Numbered from the stretch's first letter, positions 1-8,095 are shown. The stretch is 38,212 nucleotides of DNA from Synergistaceae bacterium (GCA_017449415.1 JAFSJO010000051.1:1-38212); one strand, 5' to 3'. The notes: generated by a model not told the origin, from the letters alone. Program-made: numbers and translations.

Positions 1-1327
1 GGCCGATGCTGTGGGAGCCTTTGACCAAAATTCCGTGCCACTCGTCCGCGCTCATGATCTTGTTGAGAGCTTCGAGAGCCTCGCGCCACGTATCCGCGAA
101 AATATAATTTTTGCCGGTCATAGCTTCGCGCCACGTGCCGCCGGTCAGGATCACAGGGTCGAGCCTATCGAGCAAGGGTTCGAGGGCAGCATGGCACTTC
201 ACGGAGTCTTCGCCACGCTCGCGCATCTCACCGAGGACTGCAATTTTCCCGGTCATGTCGAGCTTCACGAACGTCTCCAACGATGCCGACATTGAGGCCG
301 GATTAGCGTTGTAGGAGTCATCGACGAGGAATTTATCTTCGCCGAGGGTAATCACGCGGCCACGACCTTCGAGAGCCTGAAACTCCCCGAGAGCGTCCGA
401 ACATTCCTGCAAGCTCAGCCCGAGTTCATGGCCTACAGCAGCCGCTAACGCAATCGGAACAGCGTTGTGTCGCCCCCAAATGTTGACCGTGAAGCGTGCG
501 ATCTCCTGCGTGGGTCGGTGAGCTATCACGAAAGACATCGACGGCAATTTATATTCCGAAGTGTCGTGGCTGATCACGAAGTCCGAGTCCTTGCTCTCGC
601 CGACACCCATAGACTTCACGATATATTTGAATGCTTCGTTTAGATCCTCGTTGTCGTTGTTGTAGACTATGCTGGTCATGACGGGCGAGTTGGTGATTTC
701 GAGCTTCTCGCGCAGCACGCCTTGAACGTCCCCGAAGCCTTCGAGATGAACAGGAGCCACAGCGGTCAGCACCGACATAGTCGGCGGGAAATATTCCGTA
801 AGCTCGCGGATCTCGCCGGGCTTGTTCGCGCCAAATTCCAAGATGATAATCTCAGTTTCAAGCGGCATCGCCATTATCGTGGCTGTGCAGCCGATGAGAG
901 TGTTGAAGCTACGTTCGGGCGCGTGGATTTTGAACCTGTCCTTTAAGACGAGCTGTAACGCTGCGCGTGTCGTGGTCTTGCCGACGCTGCCGGTGATCGC
1001 GATGACCTCGTGGAGATTTTCGTGAGCTTTCAGCTTTTCCGAGGCCAAGCGCGCTAAATCTCTTTCGGGGTCGTCAAGCTCAATCGTCGGGACACTTGCG
1101 CCGGGGTTCTTGCCTTTGCGGACGAGCAACAGAGCCGCGCCGTTCTCGATCGCCTGAGGAATATATTTGTGGCCGTCTGTCTTCTCGCCCTCGAGAGCGA
1201 CGAATGCGCCGCCTTTAATCACGTCTCGGCTGTCGGTCGCGAGGTGAGAGGGAAATTCAAGCTCCGCGAGTTCCTCCGGGACATTGACATCAATCAGCGC
1301 GAATAATTCTTTAAGTTTCATGTTCAT
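1..1327 (-). CDS. murF: UDP-N-acetylmuramoyl-tripeptide--D-alanyl-D-alanine ligase, 3' end outside window
   Basis: Cytoplasmic Mur ligase that adds D-Ala-D-Ala to the UDP-MurNAc-tripeptide, the last soluble step of peptidoglycan precursor synthesis. Reading the minus strand from 1327 gives about 442 codons with no stop before the window edge, so the C-terminus is missing. The N-terminal domain shows a TDSRDV block near residues 31-36. The ATP loop GSVGKTTT lies near 113-120, and the central domain has EFGANKPGEI and the late SYNANP motif. The start ATG at 1327 follows GGAG by 10 nt; a second ATG at 1321 is too far from it. The gene begins 24 bp after murE, so the two form one operon. The GSVGKTT loop and SYNANP pattern separate it from the neighbouring MurE. 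Confidence 0.95.
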   Translation of the reverse strand, partial: MNMKLKELFALIDVNVPEELAELEFPSHLATDSRDVIKGGAFVALEGEKTDGHKYIPQAIENGAALLLVRKGKNPGASVPTIELDDPERDLARLASEKLKAHENLHEVIAITGSVGKTTTRAALQLVLKDRFKIHAPERSFNTLIGCTATIMAMPLETEIIILEFGANKPGEIRELTEYFPPTMSVLTAVAPVHLEGFGDVQGVLREKLEITNSPVMTSIVYNNDNEDLNEAFKYIVKSMGVGESKDSDFVISHDTSEYKLPSMSFVIAHRPTQEIARFTVNIWGRHNAVPIALAAAVGHELGLSLQECSDALGEFQALEGRGRVITLGEDKFLVDDSYNANPASMSASLETFVKLDMTGKIAVLGEMRERGEDSVKCHAALEPLLDRLDPVILTGGTWREAMTGKNYIFADTWREALEALNKIMSADEWHGILVKGSHSIG

Positions 1328-1351
1328 TTTTAGATTTCTCCTTTGGAATAA

Positions 1352-2830
1352 TTATAATGCCGCCTTCCATGCGTTCACAGCCTCAGCATCGTTGAACGGA
1401 ATGTGCTTGCCCTTGATGGTGATGAACTTCTCCGGGCCTTTGCCAGTGATCGCGAGTATGTCCCCCGGCTTCAGGAGGCTCAACGCGTATCTCACTGCCT
1501 CGGGTCGGTCGGTCATTATCTTATATGGAACTGTCGCGCCTGCGGCGATAGCTTCGGCGATCATTGCGGGGTCTTCGTCGCGTGCGTTGTCCGACGTTAT
1601 GATGATCTCGTCCGCGAACTGCGAGGCTGACTTCCCAAGCTCCGGCCTGTTCTGCTGGTAGCGTCCTCCGCCATGACCGAACACAGAGATAATCCGACCC
1701 TTATCACCTGACAGAGCGCGTATGGTCTTCAAGACGCTCTTCAAGGCTGACGGCGTGTGAGCGAAGTCGATGAAGCAGCAAGCTCCGTTCGGGAGGTCAA
1801 TGCGTTCAAGGCGACCCGGCACCTGCGGGACATTCGCAACTCCCTCGACGATCGCGGCATCATCGACGCGCCCGCGCATAGCCGTAACCGCGCACAGAGT
1901 GTTCATGACGTTGAAGTCGCCGACCAGCGGGCTGTGAAGCTTCAAAGGCTCGAAACCTTTCGTAGAGATTTCAAGCTCCGTACCGCTGAGGCTCGTCCTG
2001 ACATTGAAAGCTCGCGAGTCAGCTCCCTCACCAAGCCCGAAGCCCCGAAGCCTCTCGCCGAACTCTTCGAGCAATCTCTTGCCGTATGGGTCATCGAAGT
2101 TCGCCGCGCCGATGAAATTTTCTTTCGTGTAATTCGTGAAGAGAAGTTTCTTGGCCGCGAAATAATTTTCCATGTCAATATGAAAGTCCAGATGTTCGGG
2201 ATATAAATTCGTGAAGACAGGAACATCATAGCGCGCGCCCTTGATGCGTCCGAGGAACAATCCGTGAGACGAGGTCTCCATGACGCAAGCTCCGCAGCCG
2301 TTCTTGACCATGGAGGCGAGCTGACGCTGTACAACGCAGCTTTCGGGGGTCGTGCGGTCGGCTTCCTTGTCGATGATGCCGTCGCTCTCGATGATCGTCC
2401 CGAGCAATCCCGAGCGTATCCCCGCAGCTTTCAATATGCTTCGCGTTATGTATGTCGTGGTTGTCTTGCCGTTGGTGCCGGTTACGCCGACCATCAAGAG
2501 CTTCGAGGCCGGGTTGTCGTAAACGAGCGCGGCAGTCTCACCGAGGAAGTCGCGAACTCTCTTCACGATGATCTGAGGCAGCTCCGAGTCGACCTCGCGT
2601 TCACACAGCAGAGCGCAAGCTCCCTTAGCCTTCGCCATCTTAGCGAACTCATGACCGTCCGAACTCTCGCCCTTGATGCACGCGAACAAAGTCCCGGGGG
2701 TTACGTCGCGGCTGTCCGAGATGACCTCGGAGATGTTGACATAAAAATCGTCCTGACGCTTCACACGAAACTCGACGCTTTTGTCCTTGGCTCGTATGAA
2801 GTTCAGAACGCTCTCAAAGTTGATGCTCAA
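1352..2830 (-). CDS. murE: UDP-N-acetylmuramoyl-L-alanyl-D-glutamate ligase (third-residue adding)
   Basis: Cytoplasmic Mur ligase that adds the diamino acid to UDP-MurNAc-L-Ala-D-Glu. Visible motifs: SDSRDVTPG in the substrate domain, P-loop GVTGTNGKTTTTY, TTPES, ETSSHGL, HLDFH followed by the KKLLF lysine, and FGHGGGRYQQNRP. The site that selects the third amino acid reads SDNARDEDP, a variant of the DNPR motif of diaminopimelate enzymes. Asn and Arg remain, so meso-DAP is the likelier substrate, but this is inferred. An ATG at 2851 is in frame, but AGGAG at 2839-2843 lies 8 nt before TTG 2830, and a TATAAT at 2861-2866 would put the transcript start near 2854. TTG 2830 (492 aa) is therefore preferred. 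The gene heads murE-murF. Confidence 0.93.
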   Translation of the reverse strand: MSINFESVLNFIRAKDKSVEFRVKRQDDFYVNISEVISDSRDVTPGTLFACIKGESSDGHEFAKMAKAKGACALLCEREVDSELPQIIVKRVRDFLGETAALVYDNPASKLLMVGVTGTNGKTTTTYITRSILKAAGIRSGLLGTIIESDGIIDKEADRTTPESCVVQRQLASMVKNGCGACVMETSSHGLFLGRIKGARYDVPVFTNLYPEHLDFHIDMENYFAAKKLLFTNYTKENFIGAANFDDPYGKRLLEEFGERLRGFGLGEGADSRAFNVRTSLSGTELEISTKGFEPLKLHSPLVGDFNVMNTLCAVTAMRGRVDDAAIVEGVANVPQVPGRLERIDLPNGACCFIDFAHTPSALKSVLKTIRALSGDKGRIISVFGHGGGRYQQNRPELGKSASQFADEIIITSDNARDEDPAMIAEAIAAGATVPYKIMTDRPEAVRYALSLLKPGDILAITGKGPEKFITIKGKHIPFNDAEAVNAWKAAL

Positions 2831-2860
2831 AATTTTTTCTCCTTTCGACATGATGGCGTT

Positions 2861-2870
2861 ATTATATAAT
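2861..2870. promoter_or_regulatory. Palindromic shared -10 element for murE (minus) and the DUF4405 gene (plus)
   Basis: The 10-bp palindrome ATTATATAAT contains a perfect TATAAT on each strand (2861-2866 minus, 2865-2870 plus). Each lies about 30 nt from the start codon of a divergent gene and just upstream of its ribosome binding site. No good -35 hexamer is visible on either side, so this is a spacing- and sequence-based inference. Confidence 0.45.
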
Positions 2871-2896
2871 CCATAAAAAATTTCGGAGTTGAAACG

Positions 2897-3607
2897 ATGC
2901 TTAGACCTTTGATAGATATCTTCATGACGGTGATACTGCTGCTCTCGATGTCATACGAGCTTATCGGCCCGGCACTCGAGACATTGCTCGCGAGCTTGGG
3001 GCTTGGCTTCGACGGTTACGAGTGGGGAGCTTTGATCCATGAGTGGCTCGGCATGAGCTTGATCGTTCTGTTCTTCTTTCACTTGTGGCTCAACCGCTGG
3101 TGGCTTCGTGGACTCTTCAAGGGTCGCTACGACCTCACGCGAGTGATCCTGAGCCTCGTGAACATTCTCTTAATCATCGATGTTGTGTTCTTGCTCGTGA
3201 GCGGCTTGCTGATGGCGAGGACGCTCGGGAGCGTTGAGATCTCCGAGACGGATCCGTTCACGTCGTTCGCTCGTCAGTCGCATATCGTCGCGTCATATTG
3301 GGGTTACGTCCTGATGAGCTTCCACGCCGGGCTCAACTGGCACATCTTCAGCGCGATGATGTTCCGGGGCTTGAAGCCGAAGATGAAGCTTCTGCCTCAC
3401 GTACTCGCGGCTGCGATCATGCTCTACGGGGCGTGGGCGTTCGTGAAGCGTCAGCTTTGGGATTACATGACGCTCAATATAATGTTCGTGTTCTTTGATT
3501 TCGATGAGCCGTTCATGTTCTTCATGCTCGATTACATTGCCATAATGATTTTGTTCGCGTGCCTCGGACATTATTTAATTCTCTTGCTCAGGAGGTTGAA
3601 GCGATAA
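2897..3607 (+). CDS. DUF4405-family membrane protein (flavinylation-associated cytochrome-like)
   Basis: A 236-residue integral membrane protein with about five hydrophobic helices. It starts MLRPLIDIFMTVILLLSMSY and has membrane histidines at HEWLG, FFHLWLN, FHAGLNWH and near the C-terminus. This pattern matches the DUF4405 family, membrane cytochrome-like proteins thought to pass electrons to flavinylated extracytosolic partners. The histidines could bind heme, but no CXXCH motif is present. GGAG sits 8 nt before ATG 2897. The stop overlaps the next gene as TAATG, so the two are translationally coupled. The pair lies on the opposite strand inside a division and cell-wall cluster. No FMN-binding partner gene is in view. 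The family call is from memory of the pattern; the redox role is inferred. Confidence 0.72.
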   Translation: MLRPLIDIFMTVILLLSMSYELIGPALETLLASLGLGFDGYEWGALIHEWLGMSLIVLFFFHLWLNRWWLRGLFKGRYDLTRVILSLVNILLIIDVVFLLVSGLLMARTLGSVEISETDPFTSFARQSHIVASYWGYVLMSFHAGLNWHIFSAMMFRGLKPKMKLLPHVLAAAIMLYGAWAFVKRQLWDYMTLNIMFVFFDFDEPFMFFMLDYIAIMILFACLGHYLILLLRRLKR

Positions 3608-3897
3608 TGAACTGGTCGGGGATCATCATCGGGATATTTGCGTTCGTGATCACGGGACTGTTTCACCCTATCGTGGTCAAGTGCGAGTATTATTTCTCTG
3701 AAAAGATTTGGCCGGTGTTCCTCGTGGCGGGGCTTGCGAGTGCGGCGGGGTCGCTGGTGGTTGAGGACTTCATAGCGTCGGGCGCACTTGGGATATTGAG
3801 CTTCGTGTTGCTGTGGTGCATACGCGAGCTGAAAGAACAGACCGAGCGAGTTAGGAAAGGTTGGTTTCCAAAAAATCCGCGGCGAAGCTACGAATAG
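3607..3897 (+). CDS. DUF4491-family small membrane protein
   Basis: A 96-residue protein with three hydrophobic segments, the signature GLFHPIVVKCEYYFS near residues 18-32, and a C-terminus ending KGWFPKNPRR. These match the DUF4491 family, whose function is unknown to me. The start ATG 3607 overlaps the previous stop by one base and follows AGGAGG at 3590-3595. A longer frame from 3559 would begin inside the upstream gene and has no better ribosome binding site. The stop overlaps the convergent ftsI stop by 10 bp (3888-3897), so no separate terminator fits between them. It is probably co-expressed with the DUF4405 gene and may act with it in membrane electron transfer; that link is inference. 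Confidence 0.75.
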   Translation: MNWSGIIIGIFAFVITGLFHPIVVKCEYYFSEKIWPVFLVAGLASAAGSLVVEDFIASGALGILSFVLLWCIRELKEQTERVRKGWFPKNPRRSYE

Positions 3898-5579
3898 TAA
3901 TCCAGCTCCGCCATCTCTTCCACGATAGCTTTGAACGGCGGCGCGGCCAGCTCTCCTCCGTAAATTCTTCCGCTTGACGGCTCACCGATCACGACGAGCA
4001 TTAAATATTTCGGACTGTCGTAAGGCCAGAACCCAATGAACGAAGCTACGTAACGATTTCGCGAGTACTTGCCTCCCTCAGGAACCTGAGCCGTGCCCGT
4101 CGTGCCTGCAAGCTCCGTTATGTCGGTGTTGGCTCTCTTGCCCGTCCCCTCAAGCACCACGCGGCGCATAGCTCTTCTGATCCACGCGGCTGTCTCGGGA
4201 GTGTAGACCTCGCGCATCACTTTCGGCTCGCCTTTGTAGACAGTTTCGCCCATCGAGTTCACGGCTTCTTTGACGATGTAGGGGCTCATGAGCTTGCCTC
4301 CGTTGACGATTGCTCCCATTGCCGTGATGAGCTGCAGCGGCGTAACAGCAAGTCCCTGCCCGATCGCAATGTTGGCCGGGGTGATGCCTCGCCAGTTCTC
4401 AGGATACGGGAGGATACCGCGAGCAACGCCCGGGAGTTCGATGTCGCTCTCGCGTCCGAAGCCCAAGGCCAAGAGGCTGTCATAAACTTTCGTGCGCTCC
4501 GTTCTGATTCCGATCTGAGCCATTCCGACATTCGATGACTTTATCAACAGTTGAGCCGTGCTTATGTTGCCCATAGCGACGTTGGAGTTTGACTCCCTGA
4601 TGAAGCCGTCCGCAACTTTCAGCTTGGCCGGACAGAAGAAATTTTCGTCAGTCCTTGCCCACCCGCGTTCGAGAGCGATCCCGAGATATATCGGCTTGAA
4701 TGTTGAGCCTGGCTCGTAGCCTCGACTGACCGCCGAGTTTGAAAAGACCTCGGGGTTGACGTTCCTGCGATCCTGCGGGTTGAACGTTGGCCAGCTTGCC
4801 ATCGCGAAGATCTCCCCGGTGTTCGGCTCCATGCAGATACACACGGCCCACTTAGCTCCGTCGTCCTGCGCGGCCTTGAAGAGATGCTTCTCCACGACAT
4901 ATTGGATCCTGCTGTCGAGCGTCAGGGTGATCACCGGCGTAGTCGTTCGGCGGTCGATGTCATGCTCAAAGAGAGAGACGGGCTGACTTCCGCGTCGCCT
5001 GACCGTGATCCTTTGGCCGGGCGGATTGTAGAGCGTGTTGTCCCAAACCTGTTCGATTCCCGCCTGACCTTTGTTGTCAACGTCGCAGAAGCCCAACACG
5101 TGGGACATCAGCCGCTGGTTCGTGTACTTGCGATAGGGATCGAACTCTTCGATTAAGGCGCGAGGGTCTTTGAACTTGGCCTTTAGGGATTTATATCTCG
5201 CGGCTTCTTTCTCGTCGACCTTGGCGGCGATCGGGACATATTGCTTCTTGTTCTTCATTGCGTCCTCGATCTTTCGGATCATGTCCTCGGAGATGACACC
5301 GTCGAGCTTGTCAACGTCTTCCGAGGTCAACAGCGAGGGATCTATCGCGAATGACGGGATCGTGTCGGAGATGACGAGCGCGTTGCCTTTAACGTCTTGA
5401 ATAATTCCGCGCGTCGAGTGCAGCGGGACTTTGCGCCAATATTGATGCTGGGATTGCTGAAGTACACGAGGCTCAGGGTAGCAGTGTCGAGCCACCAACG
5501 TTACGCTGATGACCGTAAAGAAAAGTACGAACAACGACCACGGGTTTCCCCGTCCGTTTTTGATTTCTGATTTTGACAT
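3888..5579 (-). CDS. ftsI: Septal-type penicillin-binding protein (class B transpeptidase)
   Basis: Class B PBP that cross-links septal peptidoglycan, anchored by one N-terminal helix (residues 14-30). The dimerisation domain begins STRGIIQDVKGNALV near 55-69. The transpeptidase domain shows STFK (S292, K295) and SSN (348-350). The third active-site motif, normally K[T/S]G, reads TTG (493-495, ACG ACG GGC): the lysine is replaced by threonine. No strong ribosome binding site precedes ATG 5579. The gene starts 14 nt after the ftsL-like stop, so coupled translation is likely. Length (563 aa) is normal for FtsI/SpoVD-like proteins, and there is no PASTA domain at the C-terminus. Position after rsmH and ftsL supports FtsI over the elongation PBP2. 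Confidence 0.9.
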   Translation of the reverse strand: MSKSEIKNGRGNPWSLFVLFFTVISVTLVARHCYPEPRVLQQSQHQYWRKVPLHSTRGIIQDVKGNALVISDTIPSFAIDPSLLTSEDVDKLDGVISEDMIRKIEDAMKNKKQYVPIAAKVDEKEAARYKSLKAKFKDPRALIEEFDPYRKYTNQRLMSHVLGFCDVDNKGQAGIEQVWDNTLYNPPGQRITVRRRGSQPVSLFEHDIDRRTTTPVITLTLDSRIQYVVEKHLFKAAQDDGAKWAVCICMEPNTGEIFAMASWPTFNPQDRRNVNPEVFSNSAVSRGYEPGSTFKPIYLGIALERGWARTDENFFCPAKLKVADGFIRESNSNVAMGNISTAQLLIKSSNVGMAQIGIRTERTKVYDSLLALGFGRESDIELPGVARGILPYPENWRGITPANIAIGQGLAVTPLQLITAMGAIVNGGKLMSPYIVKEAVNSMGETVYKGEPKVMREVYTPETAAWIRRAMRRVVLEGTGKRANTDITELAGTTGTAQVPEGGKYSRNRYVASFIGFWPYDSPKYLMLVVIGEPSSGRIYGGELAAPPFKAIVEEMAELDYYS

Positions 5580-5593
5580 GTATTTGAATGGAT

Positions 5594-5992
5594 TTATCTA
5601 TCGTTATCGCTGGTTCCGAAGAGCCACGCCAGACCGGCACGCCAGCCCTCGCTCTCACGAGTGGAATTTTTCTTGGAGGCAGTCAGAGAATTTCCACGAA
5701 CTCTCATCGGGAGGGTCTCAGCTTTCAAAACTTTCTGCATTCCCAAATTCTCTTTGCAGTAGCTATAAATTCTTATGGGCGCGAGCAGTCCCGAAAGCTC
5801 CTGACGCAAGACAACTTCTTCGTCGGCATATTTCTGAATGGATTTGTTGACAGAATCGAGATAATAAGCGAGACGCGCGGCATGAAATCTGAGGAAGCCA
5901 AGCCCCATCGTCAAGACCACTACAAGACTTAAGGCAGCTACTATCTTTAATGTAAATCTTAATTTCTCTGAATTATTATTATTTTTACGCAC
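5594..5992 (-). CDS. ftsL: FtsL-like cell division protein
   Basis: A 132-residue bitopic protein. It has a basic N-terminus, one membrane helix (about residues 14-34), then a predicted coiled coil with Y-A-D-E-E-V-V-L-R-Q-E-L spacing. The ending NLGMQKVLKAE resembles the LGM motif that closes FtsL/DivIC coiled coils. FtsL recruits and activates the FtsW-FtsI synthase through FtsB. Position between rsmH and ftsI is the classic ftsL locus, which carries most of the weight because FtsL is poorly conserved. The start is GTG 5992, preceded by GGAGG at a spacing of 9. About 40 residues beyond the LGM motif are polar and of unknown role. Confidence 0.8.
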   Translation of the reverse strand: MRKNNNNSEKLRFTLKIVAALSLVVVLTMGLGFLRFHAARLAYYLDSVNKSIQKYADEEVVLRQELSGLLAPIRIYSYCKENLGMQKVLKAETLPMRVRGNSLTASKKNSTRESEGWRAGLAWLFGTSDNDR

Positions 5993-6059
5993 CTTCCCTC
6001 GCCTCCGATTCTCCTTAAAAAATTTTTGTTGCGTGCGGTAAAAATTTCATCACGTGGGA

Positions 6060-6068
6060 ATGATATCA
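6060..6068 (-). promoter_or_regulatory. Possible extended -10 upstream of ftsL
   Basis: TGATATCAT (TG-n-TATCAT) lies between rsmH and ftsL on the minus strand, about 70 nt before the GTG start. No clear -35 is visible. It could provide internal transcription of ftsL-ftsI. Confidence 0.22.
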
Positions 6069-6085
6069 CGATTTGCAGAAATTGC

Positions 6086-6964
6086 CTAGTGCCTGGTCGT
6101 AAAAAATGCCCTTAATTTTCCGCTCCTCGCTTTGTAGTTCCTCGCGATCTCATCGTCGGACGGCGTAACGGGTCGGCGCGTCAAAATCTTTCCAAGCCCG
6201 TCGCTATGCCACTCGCGAAAAGTTTTCTTCACGAGCCTGTCCTCCAGTGAGTGATAGGACACGAAGATCATCAGAGCCTCATGAGAAAATTCTCCCAACG
6301 CTGACATCAGAGCTTCAAGCTCGCCGGCCTCATCGTTCACGAAGATACGCAGAGCCTGAAATATCCTTCGAGCCGGGTGAGTTCCCATCTTGCGCTGGAC
6401 GGGCTGAGGCAGTGTGTCGCGTATCAGGCTCACCAGGTCGGAGGTCGTCTCCAAAGGCTTTCTGTATCTCTTTATGGCGGCGGCGATCTGACGGGAAAAT
6501 CTTTCCTCGCCATAATCCCAAAAAATTTTCGCGAGTGTCCTCTCGTCGAGTTGCTGAAGAGCTTCGCGAGCTGTCATTGAGCTTTCGTCGTCCGGGTTCA
6601 TTCGCATATCCAGCGGGCCATCACTCTGGAACGAGAAGCCGCGTTCGGGGGTCGTGATCTGCATGTTGGATACGCCGAGATCGAAAACATAAACATCAAA
6701 AGAATTTACATCGGGGACATCGCCAAGGCTCCCGAAATTTTTTTGAAGAGCCGAGAACCTTTCGCCGAAGACTTTCAGCCTTTCGCACGCGAGATCTATC
6801 GCCTGACTGTCCCGGTCGAGGCCAAGCACGCGACACTCGGGGAAAGCTTCGAGCATAGCTTCGGAGTAACCTCCAAGCCCGAGGGTGCCATCGAGGATCT
6901 TTGAGTGAGGAAAATTTTTTATGAGTTCGAGGACTTCATTCAGCATTACAGGTTCGTGGTGCAT
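6086..6964 (-). CDS. rsmH: 16S rRNA (cytosine-1402 N4)-methyltransferase
   Basis: S-adenosylmethionine-dependent methyltransferase that modifies C1402 in the ribosomal P site; usually the first enzyme gene of the dcw cluster. The protein starts MHHEPVML, the family's N-terminal HxPV motif. It has the SAM loop DGTLGLGGYSEAML, then LGLDRD, FDLGVSN, RGFSF..DGPLDMRM, the HPARRIFQALRI block and VSYHSLEDRLVK. An upstream in-frame ATG at 7048 is rejected because that extension reads through a rho-independent terminator (7007-7045). The 292-aa length is near the family norm. No mraZ homologue precedes it here. Confidence 0.95.
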   Translation of the reverse strand: MHHEPVMLNEVLELIKNFPHSKILDGTLGLGGYSEAMLEAFPECRVLGLDRDSQAIDLACERLKVFGERFSALQKNFGSLGDVPDVNSFDVYVFDLGVSNMQITTPERGFSFQSDGPLDMRMNPDDESSMTAREALQQLDERTLAKIFWDYGEERFSRQIAAAIKRYRKPLETTSDLVSLIRDTLPQPVQRKMGTHPARRIFQALRIFVNDEAGELEALMSALGEFSHEALMIFVSYHSLEDRLVKKTFREWHSDGLGKILTRRPVTPSDDEIARNYKARSGKLRAFFTTRH

Positions 6965-7006
6965 GATCCGACATTCCGCCTTTCTGTGTTCGCTCCATGA
7001 TAGCAC

Positions 7007-7045
7007 AAAAAGACCGAGACCCCCGGCGTGATACGGGAGTCCCGG
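7007..7045 (-). terminator. Rho-independent terminator of the thioredoxin gene
   Basis: On the minus strand a 12-bp stem (arms 7034-7045 and 7014-7025, with two G-T wobbles) closes an 8-nt loop and is followed after two bases by five T (7007-7011). It lies 36 nt beyond the thioredoxin stop and upstream of rsmH, so it separates the two transcription units. Confidence 0.85.
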
Positions 7046-7080
7046 CAATTCTAAGGAGATTGATAGCGATTGTGTGGTGG

Positions 7081-7419
7081 CTAAATCTTTACGCCCTTGT
7101 CCGCGAAAATCTTCAAAACTTCTTTGAGAGATTTGTAGCCGACGGACCGGGCTATTTCATTTCCGGCAGCGTCCCTGAAGATCAGAGTCGGGACGTAGCG
7201 GACGTTATATTTCTTCGCGATGTCCGGATTGTTTTCGAGATATATGTGAGCCGTCGATAGCCTGCCTTTATAGTTTGCGTTGATCTCGCTCAGAACTTTC
7301 GACATCTGCGCACATGCCGGACATGATTTTGTTGAGAGCATCGTTACGGACGGAGTAGCTGCGCAGGCAGCCGAGCTGACCACAACGACCAGAAGCAGAG
7401 CCAAAAATATCTTTCTCAT
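7081..7419 (-). CDS. Exported thioredoxin-fold protein (CPAC active site)
   Basis: A 112-residue protein with an N-terminal signal peptide. Residues 1-20 are hydrophobic and end in SSAACAA, a likely signal peptidase I site after ACA. The mature part is a short thioredoxin domain with redox motif CPAC near residues 33-36 and the cis-proline turn YVPTLIF near 75-81. It probably acts as a thiol-disulfide oxidoreductase in the periplasm. A lipoprotein reading around the Cys in SAAC is possible but the lipobox is poor. GGAGG lies 11 nt before ATG 7419. The gene is followed by a strong terminator and seems to be monocistronic. Its substrate cannot be inferred from the neighbours. Confidence 0.85.
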   Translation of the reverse strand: MRKIFLALLLVVVVSSAACAATPSVTMLSTKSCPACAQMSKVLSEINANYKGRLSTAHIYLENNPDIAKKYNVRYVPTLIFRDAAGNEIARSVGYKSLKEVLKIFADKGVKI

Positions 7420-7503
7420 TGATTAATCACCCTCCCTGATGAACTTGCGACAATTCTATATCAAAGTTGTGAAAAAATAATGAGTATTAATACAAGCTCC
7501 GCG

Positions 7504-7986
7504 CTACGCGAGGTGAACTATCGCCGTCCTGAGTCTCTCGACCTGCTTTTTGAGTTCTTCAACTCTGTCTTTCAAGAGCGCGTTCTCAAATTCAAGCGAT
7601 GCGTTCCCTTTTGGAGGCTCAGGCTTCCGAGGCTTCTTGACCTCGTCGGCTTCGGGAGCTTTCACTTCAAGCGTCCTCTTCTCGACCGTCTTGATGATCT
7701 CTTTCGCTGTTCTGCCCTTGCGCTTGCCTTTCAGCTTGATCGAGCTGTCGAGCGTCGTCTTCTTGCGATGAAGTCGCTTGCCTTTCTTGAGCTTCGGCTT
7801 CGGTGAAGCTGGTGGCTCAGGAAGCTCGCCTTTGCCTCTTGCATCTCTCTGCCACGCAGCGACAGCCTGCCAACTCGTTCCGTACTCATCTGCGGCATTG
7901 ATGAGCCCGATCTCCTGAGCTCTTGCCAAAATTTGGGAGCGTTCGCTCGCGGTGAAATCCTTTGTACCTTTTTTGGTGCTTGGCAT
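7504..7986 (-). CDS. Putative DNA-binding protein: HTH, Lys/Pro linker, C-terminal coiled coil
   Basis: Not recognised as a named family. The 160-residue protein has three parts. Residues 10-50 form a helix-turn-helix-like block (FTASERSQILARAQ then AADEYGTSWQAVAAWQR), similar in pattern to the N-terminus of IS3-type OrfA and Psq-like domains. Residues 55-125 are a strongly basic Lys/Pro/Arg-rich linker. Residues 130-160 are a leucine-zipper-like heptad (LEFENALLKDRVEELKKQV). AGAGGA sits 7 nt before ATG 7986. It is transcribed away from glpX. No transposase catalytic gene follows, so it may be a stand-alone nucleoid or regulatory protein or a domesticated OrfA. No function is assigned. Confidence 0.6.
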   Translation of the reverse strand: MPSTKKGTKDFTASERSQILARAQEIGLINAADEYGTSWQAVAAWQRDARGKGELPEPPASPKPKLKKGKRLHRKKTTLDSSIKLKGKRKGRTAKEIIKTVEKRTLEVKAPEADEVKKPRKPEPPKGNASLEFENALLKDRVEELKKQVERLRTAIVHLA

Positions 7987-8095
7987 AAAAAAATCCTCTC
8001 TTTCATGAGATTTGAATGATGTGAATAGATTATCGATTGAGATTATTCTAGCATTACTGAATTAAGATTGCTATGTATCCAATCATCGAATAGTA

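Noticed and set aside
2831-2851. ATG start for murE at 2851
   Set aside because: It would be within about three bases of the predicted transcript start and would place the AGGAG inside the coding region.
6965-7048. 28-residue N-terminal extension of RsmH
   Set aside because: It would translate through a rho-independent terminator, and the family starts at the HxPV motif.
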